From assembly GCA_009617715.1 (NCBI GenBank), contig VTFK01000117.1:1116001-1180000 (forward strand): a stretch of 64,000 nt of DNA, written 5' to 3'. Shown piece by piece: positions 1 through 13,538 of the stretch; position 1 is the first letter of the stretch; the number at the start of each line of letters is the position of its first letter. The notes beneath the pieces were generated by a model. The model searched no databases. It was not told the origin of the DNA and worked only from the letters and a program-made list of their open reading frames with translations. Both the position numbers and the translations under genes were made by a program. This DNA comes from Plectrocnemia conspersa (taxonomy: Eukaryota > Arthropoda > Insecta > Trichoptera > Polycentropodidae).

Positions 1-3000
1 ACTAGTTGTTAAGATTCATATGCTATCTTCACTGGTGTTAAAACTGTAATCAAACACCGACTCATTAAAATTATCTTTTTTGTCAAAATATACATATTAG
101 ACTATATTATAAAGATTCTAATGTAGTCATAAATCTATAATAATTCATTTACTACGGTTTCAAATTTTAGTAAAATATATTCAATTGTAAACATTCATTC
201 TCTTACGTATAAGATCGAATCACATGTTAATAGAAGTGTCTAAAATAGTGCTATTCAAATATTGCAAGTACGAGAGCCAAAGATCAAAGGGAATCTCTCT
301 TGTTTATAAATTTAATGCAATGCCAAGTAGATGCATTTTATCGTAAATATTTACAGAGCTCTCGTTAATTCTTACGAGCATTTCTTCGAATCGATCGCAG
401 TGTTAATATTCTCCTATCGATCGTATTCTTCTCCTTGTCAGCGTTCCTCAAAGGCCAAAGAACAAAGCGCCGAGTGGAGTGGTGTACATGTACACAATCG
501 AATTCCAAATTGCATTTAAGGTTCGATCGTAATCGAATATGTCATGCCAAAATATCTGAACTGGCGAGTCACTGGAATTCGTGTCGGAGATTGGAGAGGC
601 AGTTGCGGAAACGCTTCCAGAACTGGACGGACATTCCACATGACCACCACCATCTCACCTGACTATATGGCGCAGCCGGCCAAGGTGGAAGTCCGAGTTC
701 CTCTGTCTCCTTCTCGCGCGGGTAATCAATCTTGGAACGCGGTCCGAGACTTTTTAAGGATTGATTGCCATCGGAAGTGTTTCCGGGCAGTTTGCCAGTA
801 TCGATTAAGTAATTATCGGTTGTGGCAGAACAATGGGCTTTGTTCGAATTAAGACGTTAAATTGAGTTCCAAACCGCATCAAACATTACAAAAATAAACT
901 TGATCGCATCCACTGTACCACTAAACGTTGCTAGATATGTTTCACTAAGCGCGTATTTTATCCTTACACTTGTGCTTTCAAACCGCAGCTTTACCCTCAT
1001 TTGTCTGTTTCGCTTTCGAAGACGTTAACAAATGGTTTAATTTACTAATGCTCTCATGCTAATATAGTTGATTTAAACTCAACCTAAACCATGACACATA
1101 TAGGATATTCTCATACGCTGCTCTTTACATAAAACTAAGGATTTTGACGAATGAGGGTAATTAATCATGATCATAAAGTACATGTCAGCTCCTACTAAAC
1201 TTATAATAACGCATTCACGTATATAAGCTAATCATATTATACTTAAAGTTTGTATAATTAGATTCTTTAACAAACATTCCAAAAATACATTTTAAGTTTT
1301 CAATACATTTTTTTTAAATTTAAATGAGTATTAAAGTGATTTAAAAACGATGTAAAAATTAATAAAATACATTTTTCGATTCAAGAGATGATGATTAAAT
1401 TTCTTGTTTCAGTACAAAACAGTTGTATATATACATGTTTGTGAAGCAACAAACCTGACTGGTACTTTTTAAGGCGAAATTCTTTGCCTTTCCTTTGCTA
1501 TTACAATAAATATGTCACAAGGACAGTCGCTCAATGTTTCAATAAACATATTGTATATGCTCAAGAAATGCAACATCAAATATATTATTTTCTACGAATT
1601 ATACGCCTCCTCCGCACCTATTTTAATGAAATTGTTCATTACGTCTATATGATCCTTGGGGTCGACACACGCTCATGCGTACCGCCGCTCGTCGTCGTCG
1701 TTCTATAGTGAGAAATATTATTATTAGATTTAGGTGTCCAAATCCGGTTTGAATGATGATGAATCATTATTATGAATGAACTTGTCCGCGTTTCTTTATT
1801 GGTAATCCCTGCCTTGCATTCCCTCGTGGAGCGTTGCTCCCCACTCACGCTGTTTGCTCTGCTGCGTCCATTTTTTAATGTTATTACAATTTTTTTCTTT
1901 TATTATTTGGCATTCCCGGCCACACAGCTCGCGTGTGATACCTGTTGCAAGACGCGCCGTGCCGCCTTCCAATTGTGGTTCAAGCGAAAGGATCCTTTTT
2001 TAATGCATCTCATCCTTATCATCATCATCATTATATAACACAGTCCGCGAAACGCCACAGCCTCCCGGCTGTGAGCGTCCTTTGTCTATCTATCCGTCTC
2101 AAGCCCTCCTTTCCGTTCCTGCCCAATGACTCAATTATATTTGATCCCTCCGCGCGCTCGCAGTGGTCCTTTTGCCAGTAACCCTTTTAAATTTCGTTCA
2201 TCTATATATAATTGGGTTGTGAGATGAGCGAGACGTTTGTTAGTGTGTAGACGATGCGTTTCATGTACATAATGTAGGATGCTGTTCGATGGACCAGACT
2301 GGTAGGACCGCATTCCGCGGGGTGCAAAAATGCTAATACATACACACTTTCGAGACATGCTAAAAATATTCGTGTTACGGTCAATGTTGGTAAATCAGAT
2401 CGAATTCATAAATATAGTAAGCAGTGAAACATCTCTGATTTGATGTCATATGATTCTGATATGGTTCACGTTACTTGTGTTGAGCATAAATTGAATATTA
2501 CACCCCAGCTCTTTACACCCTGCACAAAACATTTCTATAAATATATTTCGTATAGCTTGAATAGCTTCCTAATATAGATACTGTAATTGAGCAGTACGTA
2601 AAATATGTACCACTACTTTATCTTCTTCGGATAATTTGTAATTTTATTTAATCGCGCTATATCAATTATAAACGCGTTTATAACAATTACATAGAAATAA
2701 TTTAAGTATCACAACTACCAACAACTGTTTATTATTTCTAAATTATTTATAATATAATTCAAATTAAGATCGATATGTTTATTGGTAGTGTGTATTTTAA
2801 ATTGTTCAGATGCCCTCTAAAGATGTTTTTATAGCCACATGATAATAAAGTAACTCGTTTTAAATGTAAAATCACACGCTGATTCTAGCTACATAGTATG
2901 TACTTTGGTTTTGTTTTCTGTTTTCGTCAATTTTTCGTTAAAAAAATACTCAAAAGTATTTTTTTAATCTATGGTGTATTATACACATTAAAACACTTTA

Positions 3001-3315
3001 TAGAAAATTTATAATTCTATATTATAATTATGATTTTTTAAGTAGAATTTTTTCCGTGTATAATATGTAAAGAGTATTGCTGTTATTATTTTTTGCTTAT
3101 CTTAAATTTGCCATATGCACTATTTTTTAAATTGAGATTAAAACATTTTTTAACAAATTTTAATTAGTTTAAAAAATCTACTTCAAGTTAATTAATATGT
3201 GACATACAATAGTCTCGGGATCTAGGTTGTCGATATAGACGTAATTCAAACCATTTTAAAACGAGGTCTTCAACGGGGACGGCCGGCCAAAGATGAGAGC
3301 TTGGCGATGGCGGCG

Positions 3316-3346
3316 CGCTACGGTGCTGGCCTTCAGCACCGTAGCG
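3316..3346. repeat. Perfect 13-bp inverted repeat, 5-nt spacer
   Basis: The arms 3316-3328 (CGCTACGGTGCTG) and 3334-3346 (CAGCACCGTAGCG) are exact reverse complements. They sit in a short GC-rich island in AT-rich DNA and are followed by TTTTAAAAAAAG. No neighbouring gene suggests a terminator role, and no function is assigned. Confidence 0.8.
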
Positions 3347-5531
3347 TATTTTAAAAAAAGTCTTATCATGCTTTTTGATCTGTATTCAGGACTACAGAGA
3401 GGAAGGGGGGAGAGGGGACAAATTTCTGGTGCTCAAATGGGAAAATTGTAGCAATAATATATTCATGGAAAAGTAAAAACCTACCTCAAATAACGAATCT
3501 GAATTAAACGAGTTGTTTGAAATGTATGTTCTGATGTATTTCATGTTTAAGTTCCTTTAGCCCTTTTTTTTTTATACGTACAGGAAATAAAAGGAGCGGA
3601 ACATTGCCACTTTTTAGGTAGTACTTTCACAATAAACATTATTATTCAAAGGGACAGATTGTAGTTTTTTGACGCGGCTCCGTTCATATTAAAATGTGTT
3701 TATAAATTATTGTTGACTTTATTTCCTTTTGAACTTTTAAAAAATATTCAACGAATGTAAATAAGTAACAGTAAATTCAGGTATTTAGGTAAATTAATTT
3801 TCTTCAAGCCGTTAAAATAAGTTTCGTCCTCGTCTCGAACGAAAATTCTCGTTTCATATTCTCATACGCATAACTGCTATTTGTTTTGCAAACGAAAAAT
3901 GTCTTATGATCATTTTAATATTTCTAAATATATCTAAAATTTAGAGAATCTTTACTAATTTCATCGAAACGATTATGGACGGTCCCAATAACACAAATTT
4001 AATTATATGTTTGATTATAATTTTTCTGACTTCTTAAAATAATCTATATAATATATTCTATAATCCTTAAGATTTAAGTTAGCCTTAAAAAAATCTTTGT
4101 CATAATTTTGCATTTTTTTAATCGAAAGTGGTGCAAATCTTTTTTCGTGTTTTATCATTTTTGATCTAGAATCCTTTTGATTTTCTTTCTGAAACATTGA
4201 CTATTAGTAGAAATTTTCGGATTCTAACCTAATTTTATCTTGATTAAAGAATCTTAAATATATTTTCTTTGGTTTATTAAAAGTATCTCGGTGACTTTTT
4301 TGAACGCACGATTTTCCCTTTCTCTTTGTTTTTGATTAAGTTTCTCCAAGTTTTATTCAACCGCCGTTTTTGTCGCAGACACTGATCAAAGAGTCTATCC
4401 TTGACATTTACCTCCTTCAAGACTGGTTTGCTATTCTGGAAGTCTAAATTCCGGGTTTTCAGTATACACATTGACTGTAACATATACGTTTATTGATAAC
4501 ACAATAAAAAAATCGATTATTTATTTAAATTAAATCCAGTGTCGCATTAATTAAAATTATGTGGGATTGCATGTCGTGTCATGACATTATCAAGACGTCG
4601 CCAATGATCTGAAGAGACTGGTCATTAAGACATGTATTTATTTTATAATATATATTTAGATGCTAAAATTCCGGCTTTTAATCCGTTTAGGCATTTTTTA
4701 GCAAAACATTAAACCATTTCGTCGAATTTACGATCGAAAGCTTTTTAGTAAAACGTATGTTTCAATTTATTCAATTTAAACGATAAATCCATCTCGTTTT
4801 ATTCCATAAAAGCGTTTAATTAAAATACCCCCCTTGAGAGTTAGTTATTCAAAAGTTATGGGAACGTTTACTTTCGAAGGCCTCGCAAGGATTCAATTTA
4901 TATCCACGTCACATACGTTCGATGCGTGTTCGTCGGGAGTGATCCTTTGAATTTTGATGTGGAAAAAAAGGACCTCGTCAATTTTCACATTATTATTACT
5001 TTTACCTTTTACATAAATGAACGTACCGCGTAGAATTCTCAGATTTTATCCGACAGAGTCACGAATTTCTTAAATCGTCGAGTTTATCGAGCTGAATCGG
5101 GTTTCAAGGTTCATTGGATTGCTTTATATTATGGCAATAAAATTATTATATAAGATGACTTTATTGACAGCACTGAAATTTGATACATAATTTATGCATT
5201 TTTTAAAGTGGATATTGCCTTCAACAATATGCATACCCCTTCTTCTGCATTCGGTCATTAGTGGATTTTTAATACTGAAATACCGGTATTAATTCAATAT
5301 AAATATCGTTTATTTTATATACTTACTTCACGTTTAGTACCTAAATATTATAGACAATTTTTTTCATGACCATGTAAATTTCAGTATTTGCATATACCTG
5401 TAATGCCTTTATATTATGTTCCAAGAACGGAGGATGAGATCTAGCAATTTTTATTTTAATAAGAGCTTATTAATGTTTTTATATAGACCATATATAACAG
5501 CGCAACATTCGGGTCGTAATGGCAATCTAAT

Positions 5532-5569
5532 CCTCATTTATTTGCAACAGTGGTTGCAAATAAATGAGG
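5532..5569. repeat. Perfect 17-bp inverted repeat, 4-nt spacer
   Basis: The arms CCTCATTTATTTGCAAC (5532-5548) and GTTGCAAATAAATGAGG (5553-5569) are exact reverse complements around AGTG. This forms a hairpin in RNA or a cruciform in DNA. It is too short for a typical miRNA precursor. Confidence 0.85.
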
Positions 5570-7749
5570 TTTAGTGGTGATGGATCTAGTATGGTTATAT
5601 TACTAAGCTTCCTAATTTCGACCAGTAGTAGAAATGTACATATATGATTCATTATATTTAAAAGGTCATGTAATTGCTTAATTTAAAATCTATATCCCAC
5701 GACTTTCACGCGTGTTGTCTTGAATTGCGCAACGCCCAAATTAATTAATGCGACAGCGTTTGTGGTACCGAGAACAATTTTATTATTGTGCCCACGCAAA
5801 TCGGGACGCCCCCGCGCACAAATTTGTGACTCGCGCCGCGGGTCGCATTTCTCGAAGATCGATAATGATCTACCGGGTTATTATTTGAGCGCCGTAATGG
5901 CCGGCGTTAAGTGCTTATTTCTTTTGAATTTATTCTATGGAATACAATGTGCAGATGGGCAGGTGCAATACGGTTATTTATGTTAATTTTTATGGATGTG
6001 AAAGGGCGTTCGAATGAATGGGACGCCAGATTGGAGTAATCAGATTTTTTATTGGGACGTTAATAATATGGTTTGTAATAAATTAATGGAGATCAATCTT
6101 TGGCTTGTCAGGAAGATTAGATTGTGTCGCAGCTGGTTAAAATGTGGTATGGATGAAAAGTAATCCTTGAATTAGGGCTCTACTCGTAGGGTTAGCGTTA
6201 AAAATATATTTTTTTTAAATATCTGCTACTTGCCAATTTACATTGTTTCTTCACATTTTAAATCAACATAATTATAAATTCTACATTTTCATACAGCATA
6301 CCGTACCATACGGTCAGTCAGGACACCGATAATATCGATTTTCACTTGAGGCACAGCTAGCTTGAAGCTATAACAATTATTTTATGATGAAGCCTAGATT
6401 TACCTATAGTTTAATTAGAAAACATATAGCCCTCCTCGAAAGCTTTGAACTTAAAAGTTAAGAAAAGTCGCCGAGTTTCATTGAAGATCCTTAAAAACCT
6501 TCACTTCACAACCATATGAGTTTAGTGATCGTCTAATATAGTATATTTTTATTTAACTTGAAAATACTGCAAAAATCGGTTATGAAAATATGTCATCGAA
6601 AACAAAAACCATTTGATATTAGTTATATTAATCCCCATAAAAAATTAAAAAATATTTTTGAGGATAAAGATTGGGTTAGTTAAAATATGGTTCCAAATAA
6701 AAATGTGGGCTTTATTTACATATAAGAACAAAGTTACATACTATATAATATGTGTTATCTATGAATAGATAAGTGCTTATCATACATTTTTCTAAATCAA
6801 TATAGTGTCTATAAATCGAACACCAAACATACTATAAAACGGTAGTTTCCGGTGTAAACGGCAACTGATTCTCTTGATTAGTTTTAATATATATATAGTA
6901 TATATACCTAGATATTAGAAGTATACATAATTATTGTGCTAAAATGTGATTTTGAGTCGTTTAGAAGTCAAATACACGAAAATAAAAAAATATGCATACA
7001 TTTTAATGAATGTCAAGAGACGCCGATAAGGACGATGACATTAATTAGTGGGAGTGCCAGAAAATGTACAAAAAAAAACAGGTCCACCTCCAAAAAATGT
7101 CCAACTCTCGATTTAACACACACCGGTCTATGTGAAGAAGGTGACGAATCGGTGAGAAGAAGAATTTAATATAATAATAAATGTACATCGACCGCAGTGA
7201 CGGCGGCGGTTTGTTTTTGCGGTTAGAGTCGATTGTATCCTTTTGTTTTTTTAATACAACCTTCCATGACAATAAACACACATACGAAACTTTGTCTTGG
7301 GCTTCATCAAAGTCGCCGAATCGCGTGGGAGCCGGTCGGTGGTCAAAACGATGCCATTAAGACACAAGAGCCATTTTGCATACGTATTTACATTATGCAG
7401 AAAAAATATGTGTGCTTAAAATTGAAGAAAAAAATTCATGTATAATCGAGGCACGTTTGAGATGCTTGAAACGATAAGGCGAGTCATGCAAAAGTATCGA
7501 ATTTCAGTATTCAAATGAAATACTCGCGGTGATGCACATTAAATATTCATTTAATAGTTTATTTTTAATCGACGCACAGAGGGTTAGATGTATACGAGAT
7601 TAGAATCTAAACGTAGTATTGTAATGTTTTAGTAATGTAATAATGACGTATTTCCGTTTAGGGGTTTTTCGGATGTTTAGTATTTTTTTCCTTCGATCAT
7701 ATTCGTCACATCCATATGTCATGGACCTTAAAAATCATTAACGAATTTG

Positions 7750-8990
7750 TATTTTGCTATAAAAATATCTACAAACACCGCCTTTCAAAGATATGCCAGG
7801 ATTATAGACAATAAAAGTAAAGCTGATCTTTACGCAGATTACTTAGCTGACATTTTCATACCTAACCCAGGAGAAGAAAGCGAAAAATCGCTTACCAGTG
7901 CCCCACTACGAAACACAGAAATTATAATTTCTAGAGTACAAAAAATGATAAGATCCGATATCAACCAGAATAAAGCCCCAGGCTGTGACTTGAAGGAGCT
8001 ACCAAGAAAAGCTGTAGTACAGGTCACTAAAGTCTAACGCAATATTTAGACTCAAATATGTACCAAAAGATCGCGGAAGTAATCATGATCTCTAAGCTAG
8101 GAAAACCGCCGAACGTACTCACATCACACAGGCCAATATCACTGCTACCAGTGCTCTCCAAATTGTTCGAAAAATGTATTCCCAAAAGATTAACACCCAT
8201 AATAGAAGCAAGAAAGTTAATATCCAGTCATCGATTTAAATTCATGCAAAACCATTGAAGAATCGATTGAGTCCACCGAATAACAGAGACATAGAACAAG
8301 CACTAGATGAACAGAAAGTCCGCTTGGCTATCTTTCTCAACGTCTCCTAAGCACTCGACAAGGTCTGGCATGACGGACGAAAAGTCCTTCCGGCTAATTA
8401 TGTATGTATATTGAAATCATACCTTAAAGATCGCTACTTTCGAATTAAACAAGAAGACAGCTATTCAGAAATTAATAAAATCAGCGCTGGTGTACCTCAG
8501 GGAAGTGTACTGGGCCCACTCCTCAACCTTCTCTATACCAATGATTCAACCAACATCTGCCGATGACACAGAAATTTTGGCAACTGGGAGAAACAATGAA
8601 GAATCAATCAAAAAAATAAACACCTCAATCTCTGAAATTCAAAAATGGTCCGCTAAATGGAGAATCAAAAGAGGAGAGTTAAAATCAGTATTTTACCAAC
8701 AAAAGGATCGTGTACTTACTGGTTTATCTCAGCAACATCAGTCCATATTCCAATAAAGCGAAGTACCTCAGAATGACATAAGATGCGCGCCTCCGCTGGA
8801 AAAAGCATGTCAAGAAAAAGCTTAAAGAGCTAAACATTAAATTCAGAAAGATGTACTGGCTTATTGGCAAGACAATCACCGATGTCTGCGAAAACAAGCT
8901 ACTTCTGTAAAAGCAAGTCCGCTATGCCATCCAGCTGTAGGGCTGTACCAGTAAAATTAAACGAGATGTGAAGGAAGTCTTCGATGACTT
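7750..8990 (+). mobile_element. Degenerate non-LTR retrotransposon (Jockey-like) reverse transcriptase relic
   Basis: Several frames read together give a string of RT blocks in the right order. First comes an NKAPGCD block near 7970. Next are VIMISKLGKPP and RPISLLPVLSKLFEKC (8080-8180). Then comes a block resembling LDVSQAFDKVWHDG near 8335-8375, interrupted by a stop. After that come GVPQGSVLGPLL (8490-8525) and a degenerate ADDTEILA near 8560. This order is typical of Jockey-clade LINE ORF2. Multiple stops and frame changes and the missing endonuclease domain show a 5'-truncated dead copy. The 3' end abuts a second, different RT relic. Confidence 0.85.
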
Positions 8991-9004
8991 AACGCGGGTG
9001 AGTT

Positions 9005-9840
9005 GTGTATAAAATATATATCGCAGTGTTGTCAGATCCTGCTAAATTGTTTAAAATAATTATCCATAGATATGTCTTTAATCACTTTCGGCAAGTTTTG
9101 TTAGACCATCAGCATGGGTTTCGTCCCGCCTGTTCCATTGTTACTAACCTTCTGTATTTCATCAAAACGGTGACAAAATCTCTTGATGCGGGAATTCAAA
9201 TAGACGTCGTATTACATGGATTTTGAAAAGGTCTTCGACAAGCTTTGTTAAAAATAATGTCGGACTTCGGTTGTTCTCGAATTATTTGGGCAAGTATTTC
9301 ACTCATTCAGAGGTTCCTCAATGGTCCAACCAGAACCCCCTTGCTCTTTACGTTATTTATTAATGACATCAACTACAGCAGTTACACATATTCTCTTTAT
9401 TCGATTCTCTATAAAGATGGCCCTTTAGTGTCGAAAAATTCCGTATCGTGTCATTTTCTCGATCCCGTTCGCCATCAGTTGATTCCTACGATCTCGGTAG
9501 GTACATTTTGGTTAGAGAAACTTCGACTAAATATCTCGGAATCAATTCCGAGTCTCGTCAATTATTCGCGTCCTCTATGACATTGAATTCGCAGCATTCT
9601 TGAATGTCTTCGAGAATCACGATCGCGTCCTCTTTTGATGCCGTTGAGCCATGAAGTCCGCACTAACCGACTAACTTATGATTTCGCCATCCGGCTCCTT
9701 TAATACGTTGGTATTGCACATTGATATATTTAATGACAGCTACGAAGAGCTCGTAACATTTAATTTTAATACTACATACATGATTTTTTTGTAACCTATT
9801 AGGTTACGATAGTCTTAATTTAATTTAATTTAAATAAATT
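9005..9840 (+). mobile_element. Second degenerate LINE relic with a recognisable 3' tail
   Basis: The translation shows DPAKLFKIIIHR, then QHGFRPACSIVTNLLYF (about 9110-9160), a broken catalytic block near 9225, and PLLFTLFINDIN (about 9340-9370). This matches the RT blocks QHGF..G.S..TNL and LLF.L.INDI of I/Jockey-superclade LINEs. It differs in sequence from the relic just upstream. The end, about 9790-9840, is a self-complementary GTAACCTATTAGGTTAC followed by an AATTTAATTTAA-type tail. The same tail occurs reversed at 41785-41834, which supports it as a true LINE 3' end. Stops show it is dead. Confidence 0.8.
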
Positions 9841-11688
9841 ATTTCTGATGTCAAAAGACATATAATTAAAATATATTAAGTTCTTTATAAAACGATGAAA
9901 GTTTTAAAAGTAAAACGTTGTATTTGTTTATCCATATTTTGAGTTTACATCCATTACTTTTTAATTTCTCAAATGCCCACTCAATAAGTTTTAGTTGAGA
10001 TCTTACAATCAGCATTCACATTAAGACGACTAAACATGTCTATAATAATTTCTAATTAACATCAAAACACAAACGGCTATCAGCAGCCTTATTGGGCAGT
10101 ATAAGCAGTCGACTACTTCGAATGGACAGTTATGTATGTGTATTTTTTTATTATCTTACTTTACCATGGACGTCTATAATAGATTGAACGCAATCTGAAT
10201 GGAGCGATAAAAAACGCTGCATCAAATACAACTTCATTACAACCATTCTAATATCTCTTTCTCGGTGGGCTATATTTCTTCATTTACCAACACAAACATT
10301 CCGGTTGGGTTTTTTGTTGTCGTTATTAAATATCAACGGGAGGTTAAAATATGGTTTGTTATCAAAACTGGGTCGATTGCTTACTCAAAGTTCCTCTCGA
10401 AGCTTAGTTTTCAAAGTATACATTCTTATGATCCCTGTGTTGTATTATTCACAGTCATAGTTACGACGATGACGTTGATGACTTGATGATGCTTTATTGA
10501 GTCAATACATCATCTCCAAACACCAAAGATTTTATAAAATGATTAAGCAATTCAGCTCCGGTGGAAGGTCGACTCGTTCGAGGTTTTCGTCGTGTTCCTT
10601 CGTGTTTAACACACGTCGGTATGCAATTACAACATATTTATATACATATATATACCCACTCTACGTTTTTTTAAACCAAAGGTACATACACACGCGGGTA
10701 TTAAAGCGTACCCCTTTGTTGGTGGTCCGGTGTACAAAGGTTATTTATTAATGTAATTGTCGTTGTTGAGGTACCCATCTCTATCCCTCGAAGTTGCTCC
10801 ATTAACGATTAACGTAGTCTTCCGTAAATGTATGACCGAGATAATTTTAGTATCTTTTGAATGGTACGTTAAATATAATTGTATTAACGGTATTATTAAT
10901 GAGTATATAGTTATTGCACATTAGTAAATTAATTTAATTAACTTTAAACTGTGTGTTTATTTTATTAGTAATACATTACTTTTCGGTTCTCTGATGACCA
11001 CTAACAAATTAATGTATTAATTCGTCGAAATTAATTCTAAAGCACAGGTGCTTTTTAGCTGCGACTCTATTCAATGCAATTTATTAACCATTTTTTCGTG
11101 TACCTCACGCTGAGTTTACAAAAATGAGTTATTGACACGCCATACCATATACACCACACACACGAGCGTGGGTTAACATAATCGACCAATAAAACGTCGG
11201 AATTGATAATCGATGGCTAATTTCGGTTGTGGGAACGTCGCGTTCAATTATGACGCGTCCGAAGCCAGTTTTGTGGTTTTGTCAGTTTTATGCTCGATGG
11301 TTTTGCTGTCGATCGATTTATTGAAATCAAAATATGCCCACCACGATGCTCCACAACTATATTTATGCATGTACACGCATCATTAGTCTTTTTATATCAG
11401 GATTGTTCTAAAAAACGTTGGTTAACTTCAATATTATTCCTAATCTTCTCGTACTCAAACTATCCAGTTCCAAACGCCACAGAAGTTTGACTTTTAGTTT
11501 GGAGGACGTGTAACGATAATAATAATACGTCATAATAAATATAGAGGTTATTATTTTCTACGTATAAAAAATACTCGTACTTCAAAATATATTCAGATAA
11601 TAAAATATTTTTACTTTTACTATTCAATATTCGAACAGTTAGAATCTCTAGTTTAATACTTTGTATAAACCTTATGAATTATGAGATA
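9841..11688. other. AT-rich non-coding DNA
   Basis: There is no supported gene, RNA or complete repeat. Short ORFs (for example 10265-10486 and 10497-10751) show no domain and no coding-like composition. Confidence 0.5.
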
Positions 11689-12559
11689 GAGTACGCTCGG
11701 GATAAGGATGCCGGTTTGTTATTGTGTGCGTGTACATGTATATGAGAGGGAGAAGCGATGTAGCGTGTACTTCGTTGTCTCGCTTTCTCTTTTAAGGACA
11801 GTCGCTGATTCGTCAACGCTGGTATTCGTCATTAAAGTGCAGTGTGGCACAGAAGCTCGATCTTCTCTAGTGATTTATTTTAAATAATTTTGTGTTGATA
11901 TTGGTTTAACCCATATATGCCCACTGTCCCATGGGTAGGTCACTAAAATCGTGCCACTGTTTTTTATTTATTAATGAAATTTTAAGAGAACAAAATTTCT
12001 TGGGCATATCTGGGTTAATTGATATCAAGGCTTCAAATATACACTGTAAGTTATTCGTTCTCTTACCTGTGGATTAAAATATTTTAATTATTTTTCTATT
12101 AATCCGTACGTTGTTGGTTTTTTTACACTATTCTCTGTAAGGCTTAAAAAAGTTATTATTCTTTTCGTTTTGCCAATGATATTTTTTTAATTTATTCAAT
12201 GGATTCTAATGATTTAATAAAGTCGTCGAGCCATTAAATAATCTGCGAATAATATCTTTCCCCATTTTATATCTATTTGCCTTTGAAGAATAGCTAAGGA
12301 CTTCATTGTTTTTTTGACTAGTGAAAGATTTTGAATTTTGCAAATATTTAATTAATGACATCAATGTCTGGTTTCTTCGATTATATAATATATTTTTAAT
12401 TGTCCGTTAAAATTTCCAACTTAGCTCAGATGTATGTATGTTAAATAAACATATATTTTCTTTTAAAATAAAAAAATTAAATATTCTGAGCGAAATTGTT
12501 TTGAGCCACACAGTTCACGCACACAATAACAATCCGGAATCCTTATCCCGAGCGTATTC
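11689..12559. mobile_element. TIR element copy 1 (871 bp, TA target duplication, Tc1/mariner-type, non-autonomous)
   Basis: The first 44 bases (GAGTACGCTCGGGATAAGGA...) and the reverse complement of the last 44 (12516-12559) differ at only three positions. TA flanks both ends (11687-11688 and 12560-12561), as expected for the Tc1/mariner superfamily. A second copy at 34951-35809 is closely similar throughout, which confirms the boundaries. The interior has no transposase ORF. It contains a nested TTAA-flanked element at 11910-12014. The superfamily rests only on the TA duplication and TIR layout. Confidence 0.85.
11910..12014. mobile_element. Nested piggyBac-like MITE (105 bp)
   Basis: TTAA at 11906-11909 and 12015-12018 flanks an insert that starts CCCATATATGCCCA and ends TGGGCATATCTGGG, i.e. 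CCCAGATATGCCCA on the other strand. A TTAA duplication with CCC-starting inverted ends is the piggyBac signature. It lies inside the larger TIR element, and the counterpart in the other copy (35172-35266) has lost about 10 bp of the right end. Confidence 0.75.
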
Positions 12560-12561
12560 TA

Positions 12562-13538
12562 CCAACTTTTTTTAGCAATCTCCCTGTATACCAAACTCAT
12601 CTCATGTTTGGTATTTATACTTTATCTGGACATAGCATCTTCGTTAAAAGTATTTTTCAATATTTCCAACACTTCACTGCTCTTTGTTTAATTGTTAACA
12701 CAAAATTGATTACAAATTATTTGTTCCGTAATTTTTTAAATAAACATTTCGCTGAGCGTGATAAAATACGTCATCAATACTTATCTGTCAAAAATAGACT
12801 ACGCGTCTAATATGACTGACAATTAACATGCTCATCACAAACATTAGTACCAACGTGAAAAAAGAGAGCAATATGACCGCATAGGCGATTCAACCGACTG
12901 AAAAACGTCAACTGCGCCAACCCTTCCTTTAATTGGAATCGTAAGCAAGACGCGTTTCGAATCGGTTGACACCCTTAAAAATACAAAGGTAAAACAATGG
13001 GGGTTCGCTGCAGCCGAACAGATACGAGTTGCCATGGCAACGGGTCATCAATGGCGCCCGAGGCTGCTTTTCTGGGATGAAACACAGAGGGGACGATACT
13101 CTTTTTTTCTATTAACTGCCGCTATTTATTTATATACGGCGTGTCTTTGTGGCGTGCCGTATTGATGGATCACCTCCTACAAGTGTATACCTGGCGTCTA
13201 CCTGGCCGGACCTGTCGCAGACCTGGCGCATTCCATGCGGCCCGTCGCGATATTTGCGTCGACGTGTGAACTCGCCCCAATTATCGACACCACTGGAGCA
13301 CACGACAACGACACGCTGTTTCTTGGAATTGACATGGGGGCTTGTACCTTTTCCTTGCCGTACTTTCCATGTCGAAGCAATGCATTTGGCAGGTGAATAG
13401 CAATGTTTTTCACAATTCCGGAAGGCAGTCTTTATGTGACTTGATAATGACCATCGACAGTGCTAGTGATCGTTCTCATATAAATAAAGAACAATATATG
13501 AAATTCGAATGTTGGCGCATACCGCCATATTTATTTGA
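12562..13538. other. Non-coding DNA with a GC-richer block at 13140-13410
   Basis: No gene is supported. The block at 13140-13410 is clearly GC-richer than its surroundings and has short overlapping ORFs on both strands with no recognisable domain. It could be a regulatory region or an unrecognised exon; nothing decides between them. Confidence 0.35.

Larger units (their letters stand above)
1..7746. other. AT-rich non-coding DNA, probable upstream/intronic DNA of the glypican
   Basis: No ORF here has a recognisable domain; all are short and of non-coding composition. Two short inverted repeats are listed separately. A GC-richer patch at about 540-850 contains a 102-codon ORF with no family match that I recognise. 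Another GC-richer patch at about 5720-5965 ends in a hydrophobic, signal-peptide-like run followed by a donor-like CAG/GTGCAA at 5963. Neither can be joined in phase to a known exon. Assignment to the glypican locus is inference from the incomplete 5' exon at 40609. Confidence 0.5.

Noticed and set aside
2010..2040. ATC/TCA trinucleotide run and other short microsatellites (for example GTA units near 26960)
   Set aside because: Short simple repeats typical of intronic DNA, with no special organisation.
5898..5962. Signal-peptide-like MAGVKCLFLLNLFYGIQ before a CAG/GTGCAA donor-like site, as a possible glypican first exon
   Set aside because: The donor would leave phase 0, but the next glypican exon needs phase 1. 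The conserved N-terminal cysteine segment is also missing. The weak alternative donor CAAT/GTGCAG would fit the phase but still skips that segment.
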